DNA from: Rhizobium sp. J15
GTDB taxonomy: Bacteria; Pseudomonadota; Alphaproteobacteria; Rhizobiales; Rhizobiaceae
Direction: 5' to 3'
Assembly: GCF_002531825.1 (NCBI RefSeq)
Contig: NZ_NWSX01000001.1
Span: 1-64,000, forward strand
DNA: 64,000 bases
The notes under the pieces are model-generated. The model worked only from the letters and a program-made list of their open reading frames with translations, had not been told where the DNA came from and searched no databases. Of the stretch, positions 47,045 to 55,203 are shown piece by piece. Made by a program: the position numbers and the translations under genes. The first letter of the stretch is position 1; every line of letters starts with the position of its first letter.

Positions 47045-48051
47045 CGGGAGCTCATGATCTTGATGCGGCGGGCGATGATCGGGATGGCGATGGTGATGAT
47101 GAGGAGAAGGCCGATGAAGATCGACATGACGATGCCGGGCACGTTCAACAGGCCAAGGCCGAAGGTGACGAGGCCCATGACGAAGGCGGCGATGACGACG
47201 CCGCCGATCCTGCCGGAGCCGCCGAGGATCGAGATGCCGCCGAGCACGACCATGGTCACGACCTCGAGTTCCCAGCCCTGGGCGATCGAGGGCCGGGTCG
47301 AGCCGAGGCGCGAGGTCAGGCAGACGGCGGCGACACCGCTCATGATGCCGGTCAGCAGGAAGAGGATGAATTTGACGCGCTCGACGGGGATGCCGGAGAA
47401 GCGGGCGGCGAAATCATTGTTCCCGATCGCGTAGACCTGCCGGCCGAAATTCGTCGCATGCAGCAGGATGGCGAAGAGGATCGCCACGACGATGAAGAGC
47501 ACGAATTCGAAGGAGAAGACCCAGAAGACGTAACCCTGACCGAAATAGGCGAAGTCGGCGGGGTATTTGCCGTAAGCCTGGTCGCCGAGCACGATATAGG
47601 AAATGCCGCGGAAAAGGCTCATCGTGCCGATGGTGACGACGATCGACGGCAGTTTCAGCACCGAGACGAGCACGCCGTTGAAGATGCCGCAGGCAAGGCC
47701 GGTGCCGATGCCGATCAGCACAAGGCCGGGCGTGCCGACGCCGAGCTGCGCTGCCGCCCCCATCGCCGTCGAGGCGAGCGCGATGATCGCGGCGACCGAG
47801 AGGTCGATCTCGCCTGAGATGACGAGCAGCGCCATGGCAAAGGCGATCATGGCCTTTTCGGTGAAGTTGAAGGTGGCGTCGGAGAGGTTCCAGGCATCGA
47901 GGAAATAGGGCGAAGCCAGGGAATTGAAGATGAAGATCAGGACGGCGACGGCAAAGAGCAGCACTTCCCAGCTCGCGATGATGCGGCGGAAGGGCGTGCC
48001 GAGGCGGTCGGGGATGGTACGCTTTTCGGGCTGTGCTGAAACGGCGCTCAT
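47041..48051 (-). CDS. rhaQ: Rhamnose ABC importer permease RhaQ
   Basis: A 336-residue CUT2 permease with about nine to ten hydrophobic segments. [23 protein letters not shown] is the CUT2 hallmark, and [26 protein letters not shown] is the conserved later stretch. It pairs with RhaP. Its start overlaps rhaP by 4 bases and its stop overlaps rhaU. Confidence 0.9.
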   Translation of the reverse strand: MSAVSAQPEKRTIPDRLGTPFRRIIASWEVLLFAVAVLIFIFNSLASPYFLDAWNLSDATFNFTEKAMIAFAMALLVISGEIDLSVAAIIALASTAMGAAAQLGVGTPGLVLIGIGTGLACGIFNGVLVSVLKLPSIVVTIGTMSLFRGISYIVLGDQAYGKYPADFAYFGQGYVFWVFSFEFVLFIVVAILFAILLHATNFGRQVYAIGNNDFAARFSGIPVERVKFILFLLTGIMSGVAAVCLTSRLGSTRPSIAQGWELEVVTMVVLGGISILGGSGRIGGVVIAAFVMGLVTFGLGLLNVPGIVMSIFIGLLLIITIAIPIIARRIKIMSSR

Positions 48052-49049
48052 GCTGCTGCCTCCGTTCGGGTGTCGGCTGCGGCACGGTCGCGCAGGATGA
48101 TGCGGCCGCGGTTGCGCTCGCGCCGGGCGTTGAAGGCGACGGCGAGAATGATGACGGTGCCTGATATCGCCATTTGTGTGAAGGGCGAGATGCCGATGAC
48201 CGGCAGCGCATTCTTGATGACGCCGAGGAAGAGCGCGCCGAGCACTGTGCCGGCGACCGAGCCGACGCCGCCGGCAATCGAAATGCCGCCGATGACGCAG
48301 GCCGCGACGCTGTCCAGTTCGAAGCCGTTGGCGATATCGACGTAGGCGACGGCGTAACGCGACACCCAGAGATAGCTGGCAAGGCCGGCCAAGGCACCCG
48401 ACAGCACGAAGGCCAGGAATTTCGTCCGGCCCGTATCGATGCCGGCATAGACGGCTGCGGTCGGATTGCCGCCGGTCGCATAGGCCGAGCGGCCGAACTG
48501 GCTGTAGCGCAACAGCATGTACATCAGCGCGACGATGATGATCGCGACCCAGCTCAGCACCGGCAGGCCGAGGATCGGCGTGCGGGGAACGGCGAGGAAG
48601 GTCGGGGTCATCTGGTGCGCGTTGACCCAGGCGCCGCCCGAGAGCACGAAGGCCATGCCGCGATAGATGGTGAGAGTGCCGAGCGTGACGACGATCGGCG
48701 GGATTTCGAGGCGCCAGACGAGGAGGCCGTTGATCGTGCCGAGCGCGGCGCCGATGACGATCGCCGTAAGGATGAGCACGACGAGCGGCAGGCCGGGATA
48801 GGCGGCGTTCATCATCGCGATCGCCATGCCGGTGAAGGCGAGGTTGGCGGCGACGGAAAGGTCGATCGACTTCGTCAGGATGACCGTCATCTGGGCGAGC
48901 GCCAGGATGATCAGGATAGAGGTATCGTTGAAGATGCCGGCGAGATTGCCTGGTGTGGCGAAATCCGCAGCGCGCGTCGAAAAGACCGCGATCATCACGA
49001 CGATGATGAGGAACAGCAGGGTTTCGCGTTTTCTGATCAGTCTTGCCAT
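48048..49049 (-). CDS. rhaP: Rhamnose ABC importer permease RhaP
   Basis: A 333-residue CUT2 permease. VILTKSIDLSVAANLAFTGMAIAM and CVIGGISIAGGVGSVAGTVLGALFLG are the paired family motifs. The ATG at 49049 (MARLIRKRETLLF) follows GAGG at good spacing, 10 bases past the rhaT stop; an upstream ATG at 49067 would overlap rhaT. With RhaQ it forms the membrane pore. Confidence 0.9.
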   Translation of the reverse strand: MARLIRKRETLLFLIIVVMIAVFSTRAADFATPGNLAGIFNDTSILIILALAQMTVILTKSIDLSVAANLAFTGMAIAMMNAAYPGLPLVVLILTAIVIGAALGTINGLLVWRLEIPPIVVTLGTLTIYRGMAFVLSGGAWVNAHQMTPTFLAVPRTPILGLPVLSWVAIIIVALMYMLLRYSQFGRSAYATGGNPTAAVYAGIDTGRTKFLAFVLSGALAGLASYLWVSRYAVAYVDIANGFELDSVAACVIGGISIAGGVGSVAGTVLGALFLGVIKNALPVIGISPFTQMAISGTVIILAVAFNARRERNRGRIILRDRAAADTRTEAAA

Positions 49050-49059
49050 GCTCTTAACC

Positions 49060-50595
49060 TCATGCATTGCCGGTGGCGGCGCGTACCAGCGCTTCCGGCG
49101 ACAGTTCGGCGCGTTCGAAAATCCCGGCCGACAGGCCTTCCTTCATGACGAGGACGCGATCCGACATGCCGATGATCTCCGGCAGCTCCGAGGAGACCAT
49201 GATGATCGACAGGCCTTCGGCCGCGAGTTCGCTGATGAAGCCGTGCACGGCGGCCTTCGAGCCGATGTCGATGCCCTTTGTGGGTTCGTCGAGAATGATC
49301 ACCTTCGGCGCCGTCGCCAGCCACTTGCCGATGACGACCTTCTGCTGATTGCCGCCCGACAGCGTGCCGACCGGCACGGACAGGGCGGCAGCGCGCAGAT
49401 CCAGCCGTTCGGCATATTTGCGCGCAAGCGCGAATTCGTTCGCCGCTCTGAGGAAGCCTCGGCGCGAGGTGCGGGCGAGCGATGGCAGCGTCATGTTCTG
49501 GAAAATCGGCATCGGCAGCGCCAGGCCATGGCGGCCGCGCTCTTCCGGCACGTAGACGATGCCGGCGCGGATCGCATCCTGCGGCGAATGGATGGTGATT
49601 TCCTGGCCTTCGAGCACCATCCTGCCGGAGAGCGGCTTGGTGATGCCGAAGAGCGATTGCGAGAGTTCCGAGCGGCCGGCGCCGATCAGGCCGTAAATGC
49701 CGAGAATCTCACCCTTGCGCAGCGTGAAGGATATGTCGCGGAATTCGGTGCGGTGGCTGTAGTTGCGGATCTCCAGAACGGGGCCGCCGATGGCGACATC
49801 GATCTTCGGGAAGACGTTCTCGACGTCGCGGCCGACCATCATCCGGACGATCTCGTCCTGCGGCGTTTCCTTGAGACGTCCCTGGCCGACGGCGCGGCCG
49901 TCGCGGAAGACGACGAAATCGTCGGCGATCTCGTAAAGCTCGTCGAACTTGTGGCTGATGAAGAGGATCGCCTTGCCTTGTTCCTTCAGGCCCCGGACGA
50001 TGCGGAAGAGGTCGTCGATTTCCTTGCGGGAGAGGGCAGCCGTCGGCTCGTCCATGATGACGATGCGGGCCTCGATCGACAAAGCGCGCGCGATCGCCAC
50101 CAGATGGCGCTGCGCGATGGAGAGGTCCTTCAGGCGGATCGTCGGGTCGATATTGCTTTCGAGCGCGGTCAGCAGCGCCTTCGAGCGGCTGTTCATCGCG
50201 GTCCAGTCGATGGTGCGAAAGCGCGTGCGCGGCGCATGGCCGAGGAAGATATTTTCGGCGACCGTCAATTCGTCGAAGAGCACGGTCTCCTGATGGATGG
50301 CGGTGACGCCGGCATCGATGGCGGCCTGGGCGCTGGCGAAGGTCGCCGGCTGGCCGTCGACCAGAATCTCGCCTTCGTTCGGCCTGTAGATGCCGGTCAG
50401 GATCTTGACGAGCGTCGATTTTCCGGCGCCGTTTTCGCCGATCAGCGCCGTCACCGTGCCGGGATGGAGCGCGATGCTGACATTGTCCAGCGCTTTCACG
50501 CCGGGAAAGATCTGCGAGATGCCGCGCATTTCCAGAATGGGGGGTGCTTCGGGCATGGGGCTGGTATCGTGCTTTTGCGTTGCTGCGTGCATCAT
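49060..50595 (-). CDS. rhaT: Rhamnose ABC importer ATPase RhaT (two fused ATPase domains)
   Basis: A 511-residue CUT2 ATPase with two ABC domains. Domain 1 has Walker A GENGAGKST and Walker B IVIMDEPTAALS; domain 2 has an atypical Walker A region (GLIGAGRSEL), signature LSGGNQQKVVIGKWLA and VIILDEPTKGID, as in RbsA-type proteins. The ATG at 50595 is preferred because the longer frame to 50634 starts within the palindromic element and codes Gly/Arg-rich repeat sequence. This RhaT is not the E. coli rhamnose-proton symporter of the same name. Confidence 0.9.
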   Translation of the reverse strand: MMHAATQKHDTSPMPEAPPILEMRGISQIFPGVKALDNVSIALHPGTVTALIGENGAGKSTLVKILTGIYRPNEGEILVDGQPATFASAQAAIDAGVTAIHQETVLFDELTVAENIFLGHAPRTRFRTIDWTAMNSRSKALLTALESNIDPTIRLKDLSIAQRHLVAIARALSIEARIVIMDEPTAALSRKEIDDLFRIVRGLKEQGKAILFISHKFDELYEIADDFVVFRDGRAVGQGRLKETPQDEIVRMMVGRDVENVFPKIDVAIGGPVLEIRNYSHRTEFRDISFTLRKGEILGIYGLIGAGRSELSQSLFGITKPLSGRMVLEGQEITIHSPQDAIRAGIVYVPEERGRHGLALPMPIFQNMTLPSLARTSRRGFLRAANEFALARKYAERLDLRAAALSVPVGTLSGGNQQKVVIGKWLATAPKVIILDEPTKGIDIGSKAAVHGFISELAAEGLSIIMVSSELPEIIGMSDRVLVMKEGLSAGIFERAELSPEALVRAATGNA

Positions 50596-50623
50596 TCGTT
50601 TCACCTTGAAAACCCCTCCCCAA

Positions 50624-50721
50624 CCCCTCCCCACAAGGGGGAGGGGCTTGACCCACCGCGATGCCGAGGCTCGCGATGGGCGGGGCGTTGCTTCATATTA
50701 TCTCCCCCCTGTGGGGGAGAT
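50624..50721. repeat. Two-hairpin palindromic element between rhaS and rhaT
   Basis: Hairpin A has perfect 9-bp arms (50624-50632/50638-50646, CCCCTCCCC and complement). Hairpin B has perfect 9-bp arms (50700-50708/50713-50721, ATCTCCCCC and complement). A weaker CCGCGA/TCGCG dyad lies between. It fills the only sizeable gap in rhaSTPQUK, directly after the binding-protein gene, and resembles a dispersed rhizobial mosaic repeat. Confidence 0.75.
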
Positions 50722-50750
50722 GGCCGGCAGGCCAGAAGGGGTCTTAACGA

Positions 50751-51746
50751 TCAGAAGACCTTCGAGAACTGATCGATGTTCGAAGCATTGTAGACGAAGG
50801 GATCGGCCATCGCGGCTTCGCCGTTGTCGCCGACCTTGATCTTGCCCATGCGGCCGGCTTCGATTTCGCTGCCCGGCTTGCCGTCGGTTTCGCCCTTGAC
50901 AAGACGGTAGGCGATCTGCGTTGCGGAGTAGCCGAGGTCGATCGGGTTCCAGATGGCGAATTCCTTCGTGGCGCCGGACTTGATCGCGCCGGCCATTTCG
51001 GACGGCAGGCCGAGGCCGGTGACGTAGACCTTGCCGACAAGGCCCTTGTCTTCGACGACCTTGGAAGCGGCGAGAACGCCGACCGTCGTCGGAGCGACGA
51101 TGACCTTGACGTTCGGGTTCGACTTCAAGAGGCCTTCGGCTTCACGATAGGACTTGTCCGAGAGGTCGTCGCCATAGACCGTGGTGACGAGGTTGAGGCC
51201 CGGGAAATCCTTGAGCTGCTTCTTCATCTGGTCGATCCAGATGTTCTGGTTGGTCGAGGTGGTCGTTGCCGACAGGATGGCGAAGTCGCCCTTGCCGCCT
51301 TCCAGGTGGTCCTTGGCGAGCGTCAGGCACATCTTGCCGATCAGCTCGTTGGACGACGGGTTGAGCTGCAGGATGCGGCCTTCGGGCGCTACACCGGAAT
51401 CCCAGGAGATCACCTTGATGCCGCGCTGGGTCGCCTTCTTCAGCGCCGGAACGAGCGCGTCGGGGTCGTTGGCCGAAACGGCGATGGCGTCGACGCCCTG
51501 GGCGATCAGCGAGTTGATGACTTCGATCTGGCCTTCGGCCGTCGTCGACGTCGGACCGGTGTAGATCACCTCAACGCCGCCGAGTTCCTTGGCGGCTTCT
51601 TGGGCGCCCTTGTTGGCGGCGTCGAAGAAGCCGTTGCCGAGCGACTTCACGACCAAGCCGATCTTGATGTCCTTGGCGCTGGCGGTGCCTGCCATCATAG
51701 CGACGGCGAGCGCTGCGCCGAGCGCAAGTGTCTTTGCGAGTTTCAT
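50751..51746 (-). CDS. rhaS: Rhamnose-binding periplasmic protein RhaS
   Basis: A 331-residue family 2 (ribose-type) binding protein. Signal peptide about residues 1-24 (ending GTASA). The mature start KDIKIGLVVKSLGNGFFDAANKGA and AIAVSANDPDALVPALKKA with ISWDSGVAPEGR are characteristic of RhaS/LsrB-like binders. GGGAGGAAA precedes the start. Same name as the E. coli AraC regulator RhaS but unrelated. It is cotranscribed after rhaR. Confidence 0.92.
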   Translation of the reverse strand: MKLAKTLALGAALAVAMMAGTASAKDIKIGLVVKSLGNGFFDAANKGAQEAAKELGGVEVIYTGPTSTTAEGQIEVINSLIAQGVDAIAVSANDPDALVPALKKATQRGIKVISWDSGVAPEGRILQLNPSSNELIGKMCLTLAKDHLEGGKGDFAILSATTTSTNQNIWIDQMKKQLKDFPGLNLVTTVYGDDLSDKSYREAEGLLKSNPNVKVIVAPTTVGVLAASKVVEDKGLVGKVYVTGLGLPSEMAGAIKSGATKEFAIWNPIDLGYSATQIAYRLVKGETDGKPGSEIEAGRMGKIKVGDNGEAAMADPFVYNASNIDQFSKVF

Positions 51747-51793
51747 GTCACTTTCCTCCCATTAAGATTAGACTTCCACACCCCGGCGGCGCC

Positions 51794-52606
51794 TCATGCG
51801 ACCGACGAGGAATCCTCCTTCACAAGCTGGGCCACCGGGCTGGCGACGATGAGACGGACGCCGGCATTCTCGACCATGCGAGCCGCCTCTTCCGAGATCC
51901 CGTCATCGGTGATGACCACAGAAACGCGATCGAGCGCGCAGAGAATGAGGCTCGACCGGCGATTGAATTTGCTTGAATCGACCATGACCACGAGTTCGTC
52001 GGCCTGGTGCATCAGCTTCTGCTCGCTCTGAATGATGAGGGCATCTGCCTCCATGATGCCGAGCGGGCCGACGCCCTGTGCGCCGATGAACATGCGCCGC
52101 GCATAAAAATTGCGGATCGCGTCATTGTCGAAAGGCGACAGGATGAGGCTCTGCTCGCGATAGATCGCGCCGCCCGGCACCGTCACCGTATTCTTGGAAT
52201 GCTTCACCAGATGTTCGGCGATGGCAAAAGAATTGGTCATGACCTGCATGCGGTGGCCGGCCATGTAATGCACCATCTGGAAGGTCGTCGTGCCGCCATT
52301 GATGATGATGGCGTCGCCCGCCTCGCAGAGATCGACGGCTGCGCGCGCAATTGCGCGCTTTTTATCGATATTGACTGATTCTGAAACCCGGAACGGCCGG
52401 CCGGCGAGGTTGCCGAGCTGCGGCGGGTGCACCGCTTCTGCGCCGCCGCGGACACGGCGGATCTTGCCCTGGACATGAAGAGCCGCAATATCACGCCGGA
52501 TTGTCGCTTCAGATGCTTCCGTCAGCTCGGAAATGTCCTGGATCGTGACGACGGACTTTTCCTGAACGGCGCTTAGAATGATGCGATGACGTTCGCGTTC
52601 GTGCAT
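51794..52606 (-). CDS. rhaR: DeoR-family repressor RhaR
   Basis: A 270-residue regulator. The N-terminal DeoR helix-turn-helix (about residues 5-60) contains VTIQDISELTEASEATIRRDIAALHVQGKIRRVRGGA; the C-terminal domain has the sugar-phosphate isomerase-like fold with INGGTTTFQMVHYM and MVDSSKFNRRSS. It is the local repressor of rhamnose genes in R. leguminosarum. GAGGAGGAG precedes the ATG. It is divergent from rhaD across a 200-base region with two matching operators. Confidence 0.92.
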   Translation of the reverse strand: MHERERHRIILSAVQEKSVVTIQDISELTEASEATIRRDIAALHVQGKIRRVRGGAEAVHPPQLGNLAGRPFRVSESVNIDKKRAIARAAVDLCEAGDAIIINGGTTTFQMVHYMAGHRMQVMTNSFAIAEHLVKHSKNTVTVPGGAIYREQSLILSPFDNDAIRNFYARRMFIGAQGVGPLGIMEADALIIQSEQKLMHQADELVVMVDSSKFNRRSSLILCALDRVSVVITDDGISEEAARMVENAGVRLIVASPVAQLVKEDSSSVA

Positions 52607-52650
52607 TGGGCTCCTCCTCTTGTCGTATTTATTTCGTATCCGTTAAAAGC

Positions 52651-52669
52651 TGTCAATCACAAACGATCA
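52651..52669 (-). promoter_or_regulatory. Operator/-35 element for rhaR
   Basis: Read on the minus strand this 19-bp element is TGATCGTTTGTGATTGACA, matching the rhaD element at 17 of 19 positions. It ends in TTGACA; an ATAAAT hexamer follows 18 bases later as a possible -10, leading into rhaR. Overlap of a conserved element with the -35 fits repression by RhaR. Confidence 0.65.
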
Positions 52670-52704
52670 TAAATTTTCATATTGCGCTGCACAATAATCG
52701 AATT

Positions 52705-52723
52705 TGATCGTTTTCGATTGACA
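52705..52723 (+). promoter_or_regulatory. Operator/-35 element for rhaD
   Basis: TGATCGTTTTCGATTGACA ends in the -35 hexamer TTGACA (52718-52723), with GATACC as a possible -10 after 18 bases. It overlaps a wider inverted repeat AATCGAA-N10-TTCGATT (52696-52719). Together with the matching minus-strand element this marks a divergent, coordinately repressed promoter pair. Confidence 0.65.
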
Positions 52724-52806
52724 AACTCCATTTTGATGAGCGATACCGTCAGCGAAAAGGGCGCGAACCCTCGCGTCCCGATGATGATTTCATATGGGAG
52801 GATGAC

Positions 52807-54903
52807 ATGGCGGCGAACGTCCGGCTTCTGGAAAACCGGTGGGATGAGGCTTACGCGGCAGGTCTCGACGAGCCCGGCAAGCTTCTCTATCGCTCCAATC
52901 TGCTCGGCGCCGACAAGCGCATCACCAATTATGGCGGCGGCAATACCTCGGCGAAGGTGATGGAAACCGACCCTCTGACCGGCGGCAAGGTCAAGGTGCT
53001 CTGGGTCAAGGGCTCCGGCGGCGATGTCGGCACCATCAAGCTCGACGGTTTCGCCACCCTCTATCAGGACAAGCTGGAAGCGCTGAAGGGCATCTATAAG
53101 GGTGTCGAGGATGAAGACCGCATGGTCGGCTTCCTGCCGCATTGCACATTCAACCTGAATGCCCGCGCCGCCTCGATCGACACGCCGCTGCACGGTTTCG
53201 TGCCGTTCACCCATGTCGACCACATGCATCCCGACGCGATCATCGCAATCGCCGCTTCGAAGAATTCCCGGGAACTGACCAAGCAGATCTTCGGTGACGA
53301 GATCGGCTGGCTTCCGTGGCGCCGCCCGGGCTTCCAGCTCGGCCTCGATCTCGAAGCCTTCGTCAAGGCGAACCCGAATGCCAAGGGCGTCGTGCTCGAA
53401 AGCCATGGTCTCTTCACCTGGGCAAACGACGCCAAGGCCTGCTACGAGCTGACGCTCGATATCATCAACAAGGCGATCGAATGGTTTGCCGGCCAGACCG
53501 AAGGCAAGACGATCTTCGGCGGCGCCGTCGTCCAGAGCCTTCCCGTTGCCGAACGCCGCGCCATCGCCGCCCGGCTGATGCCGGAGATTCGCGGCCGCAT
53601 CGGCAAGCAGGAACGCAAGCTCGGCCATTTCGATGATCAGGATGCGGTTCTGGAATTCGTCAATTCGAAGAACCTGCGTCCGCTCGGCGCGCTCGGCACC
53701 AGCTGCCCGGACCATTTTCTGCGCACCAAGATCCGCCCGCTGATCGTCGAATTCGACCCTGCCAAGCCTGATGTCGATGCGATCGTCGCCGGTCTCGACA
53801 AGGCGCTGGAAGATTACCGCGCCGACTACGCCCGCTATTACAACGACTGCAAGCATGACAATTCGCCCGCCATGCGCGACGCCAATCCGGTCATCTTCCT
53901 CGTTCCCGGCGTCGGCATGCTGTCCTTCGCCCGCGACAAGGCAACGGCCCGCATCGCCAGCGAATTCTACGTCAACGCCATCAACGTCATGCGCGGCGCC
54001 TCGACGGTCTCGGAATATCAGGGCCTGCCGGAGCAGGAGGCGTTCGATATCGAATACTGGCTGCTCGAAGAGGCTAAGCTCCAGCGCATGCCGAAGCCGA
54101 AGAGCCTTGCCGGCAAGGTCGCCTTCGTCACCGGCGGCGCCGGCGGCATCGGCCGCGCCACGGCCGTACGCCTCGTCGGCGAGGGCGCCTGCGTCGTGCT
54201 CGCCGATATCGATCAGGCGGCGCTTGAATCGACCGAAGCCGATTTCGTGAAGAAATACGGCGCGGATGCCGTGCGCACCGTAAAGCTCGACGTTACCAAG
54301 GAAGACGCCGTTATCGCTTCCTTCGCCGAATCCTGCGTCGAATTCGGCGGGATCGACATCCTCATTTCGAATGCCGGGATCGCCTCCTCGGCGCCGATCG
54401 AAACGACCGAGCTGTCGACGTGGAACCGCAATATCGACATTCTGGCGACCGGTTACTTCCTCGTCTCGCGCGAGGCCTTCCGGCTGTTCCGCCGGCAGGC
54501 GCTCGGCGGCAACGTCGTCTTCATCGCATCGAAGAATGGCCTTGCCGCTTCGCCGAACGCATCGGCCTATTGCACGGCGAAGGCCGCCGAAATCCATCTC
54601 GCCCGCTGCCTGGCGCTGGAAGGCGCGGATGCCGGCATCCGCGTCAACACCGTCAATCCGGATGCCGTCCTGCGCGGCTCCAAGATCTGGAGCGGCGAGT
54701 GGCGCGAACAGCGTGCGGCCTCCTCGAAGATCGAGGTGGACGACCTGGAGGAACATTACCGCAAGCGTTCCATGCTGAAGCTCAACGTGTTCCCGGAAGA
54801 CATCGCCGAGGCGGTTTACTTCCTGGCATCCGATCTTTCGGCCAAGTCGACCGGCAACATCATCAACGTCGATGCCGGCAACGTGCAGAGTTTTACGCGC
54901 TAG
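52807..54903 (+). CDS. rhaD: Bifunctional rhamnulose-1-phosphate aldolase / lactaldehyde dehydrogenase RhaD
   Basis: A 698-residue fusion. Residues about 1-420 form a class II aldolase, with the zinc-ligand cluster HVDHMHPDAIIAIAASK and another His in LESHGLFTW. Residues about 430-698 form a short-chain dehydrogenase: VTGGAGGIGRATA, the catalytic Ser in FIASKNG and YCTAKAAE. The aldolase splits rhamnulose-1-phosphate into dihydroxyacetone phosphate and L-lactaldehyde, which the second domain may oxidise. GGGAGGATG precedes the ATG. It is transcribed away from rhaR. Confidence 0.92.
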   Translation: MAANVRLLENRWDEAYAAGLDEPGKLLYRSNLLGADKRITNYGGGNTSAKVMETDPLTGGKVKVLWVKGSGGDVGTIKLDGFATLYQDKLEALKGIYKGVEDEDRMVGFLPHCTFNLNARAASIDTPLHGFVPFTHVDHMHPDAIIAIAASKNSRELTKQIFGDEIGWLPWRRPGFQLGLDLEAFVKANPNAKGVVLESHGLFTWANDAKACYELTLDIINKAIEWFAGQTEGKTIFGGAVVQSLPVAERRAIAARLMPEIRGRIGKQERKLGHFDDQDAVLEFVNSKNLRPLGALGTSCPDHFLRTKIRPLIVEFDPAKPDVDAIVAGLDKALEDYRADYARYYNDCKHDNSPAMRDANPVIFLVPGVGMLSFARDKATARIASEFYVNAINVMRGASTVSEYQGLPEQEAFDIEYWLLEEAKLQRMPKPKSLAGKVAFVTGGAGGIGRATAVRLVGEGACVVLADIDQAALESTEADFVKKYGADAVRTVKLDVTKEDAVIASFAESCVEFGGIDILISNAGIASSAPIETTELSTWNRNIDILATGYFLVSREAFRLFRRQALGGNVVFIASKNGLAASPNASAYCTAKAAEIHLARCLALEGADAGIRVNTVNPDAVLRGSKIWSGEWREQRAASSKIEVDDLEEHYRKRSMLKLNVFPEDIAEAVYFLASDLSAKSTGNIINVDAGNVQSFTR

Positions 54904-54904
54904 A

Positions 54905-54948
54905 GCAATTCCAGCAAAAGTGTGCAGCGGTTTTGCGTCCGGAATTGC
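54905..54948. repeat. Short palindromic repeat after rhaD
   Basis: GCAATTCC (54905-54912) pairs with GGAATTGC (54941-54948), and an inner GCAAAA (54914-54919) pairs with TTTTGC (54931-54936). It begins right after the rhaD stop. I recognise it as a dispersed rhizobial intergenic palindrome. It lies between convergent genes and might end transcription from both. Confidence 0.7.
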
Positions 54949-54965
54949 GCTAAGCAAACGGAAAA

Positions 54966-55124
54966 CTATTTTCGGAGGATCACCCATATCGCGTGGATGA
55001 TCCCTGGCACATAGCCGCAAAGCGTCAGCAATATGTTGAGCCAGAAATGCAGGCCGATCCCGACCTGCAGGAATACGCCAAGGGGCGGCAGGATGATCGC
55101 AAGAAGAATGCGGACGATGTCCAT
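54966..55124 (-). CDS. Pmp3/YqaE-family small membrane protein
   Basis: A 52-residue proteolipid with two transmembrane helices: MDIVRILLAIILPPLGVFLQVG and LNILLTLCGYVPGIIHAIWVI. This is the UPF0057/Pmp3 pattern; homologues influence membrane potential and salt or cold tolerance. The ATG at 55124 follows AGGAG; a longer frame to 55172 is open without a ribosome site. It is inserted on the minus strand between rhaD and rhaI. Confidence 0.9.
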   Translation of the reverse strand: MDIVRILLAIILPPLGVFLQVGIGLHFWLNILLTLCGYVPGIIHAIWVILRK

Positions 55125-55203
55125 CGTAGCTCCTGAGTTTTGAAGACATACAAGCGTTAGAACGCAAACCACGGTTCTGTGGTTCGCGACGTGGGAGGAA
55201 ACA

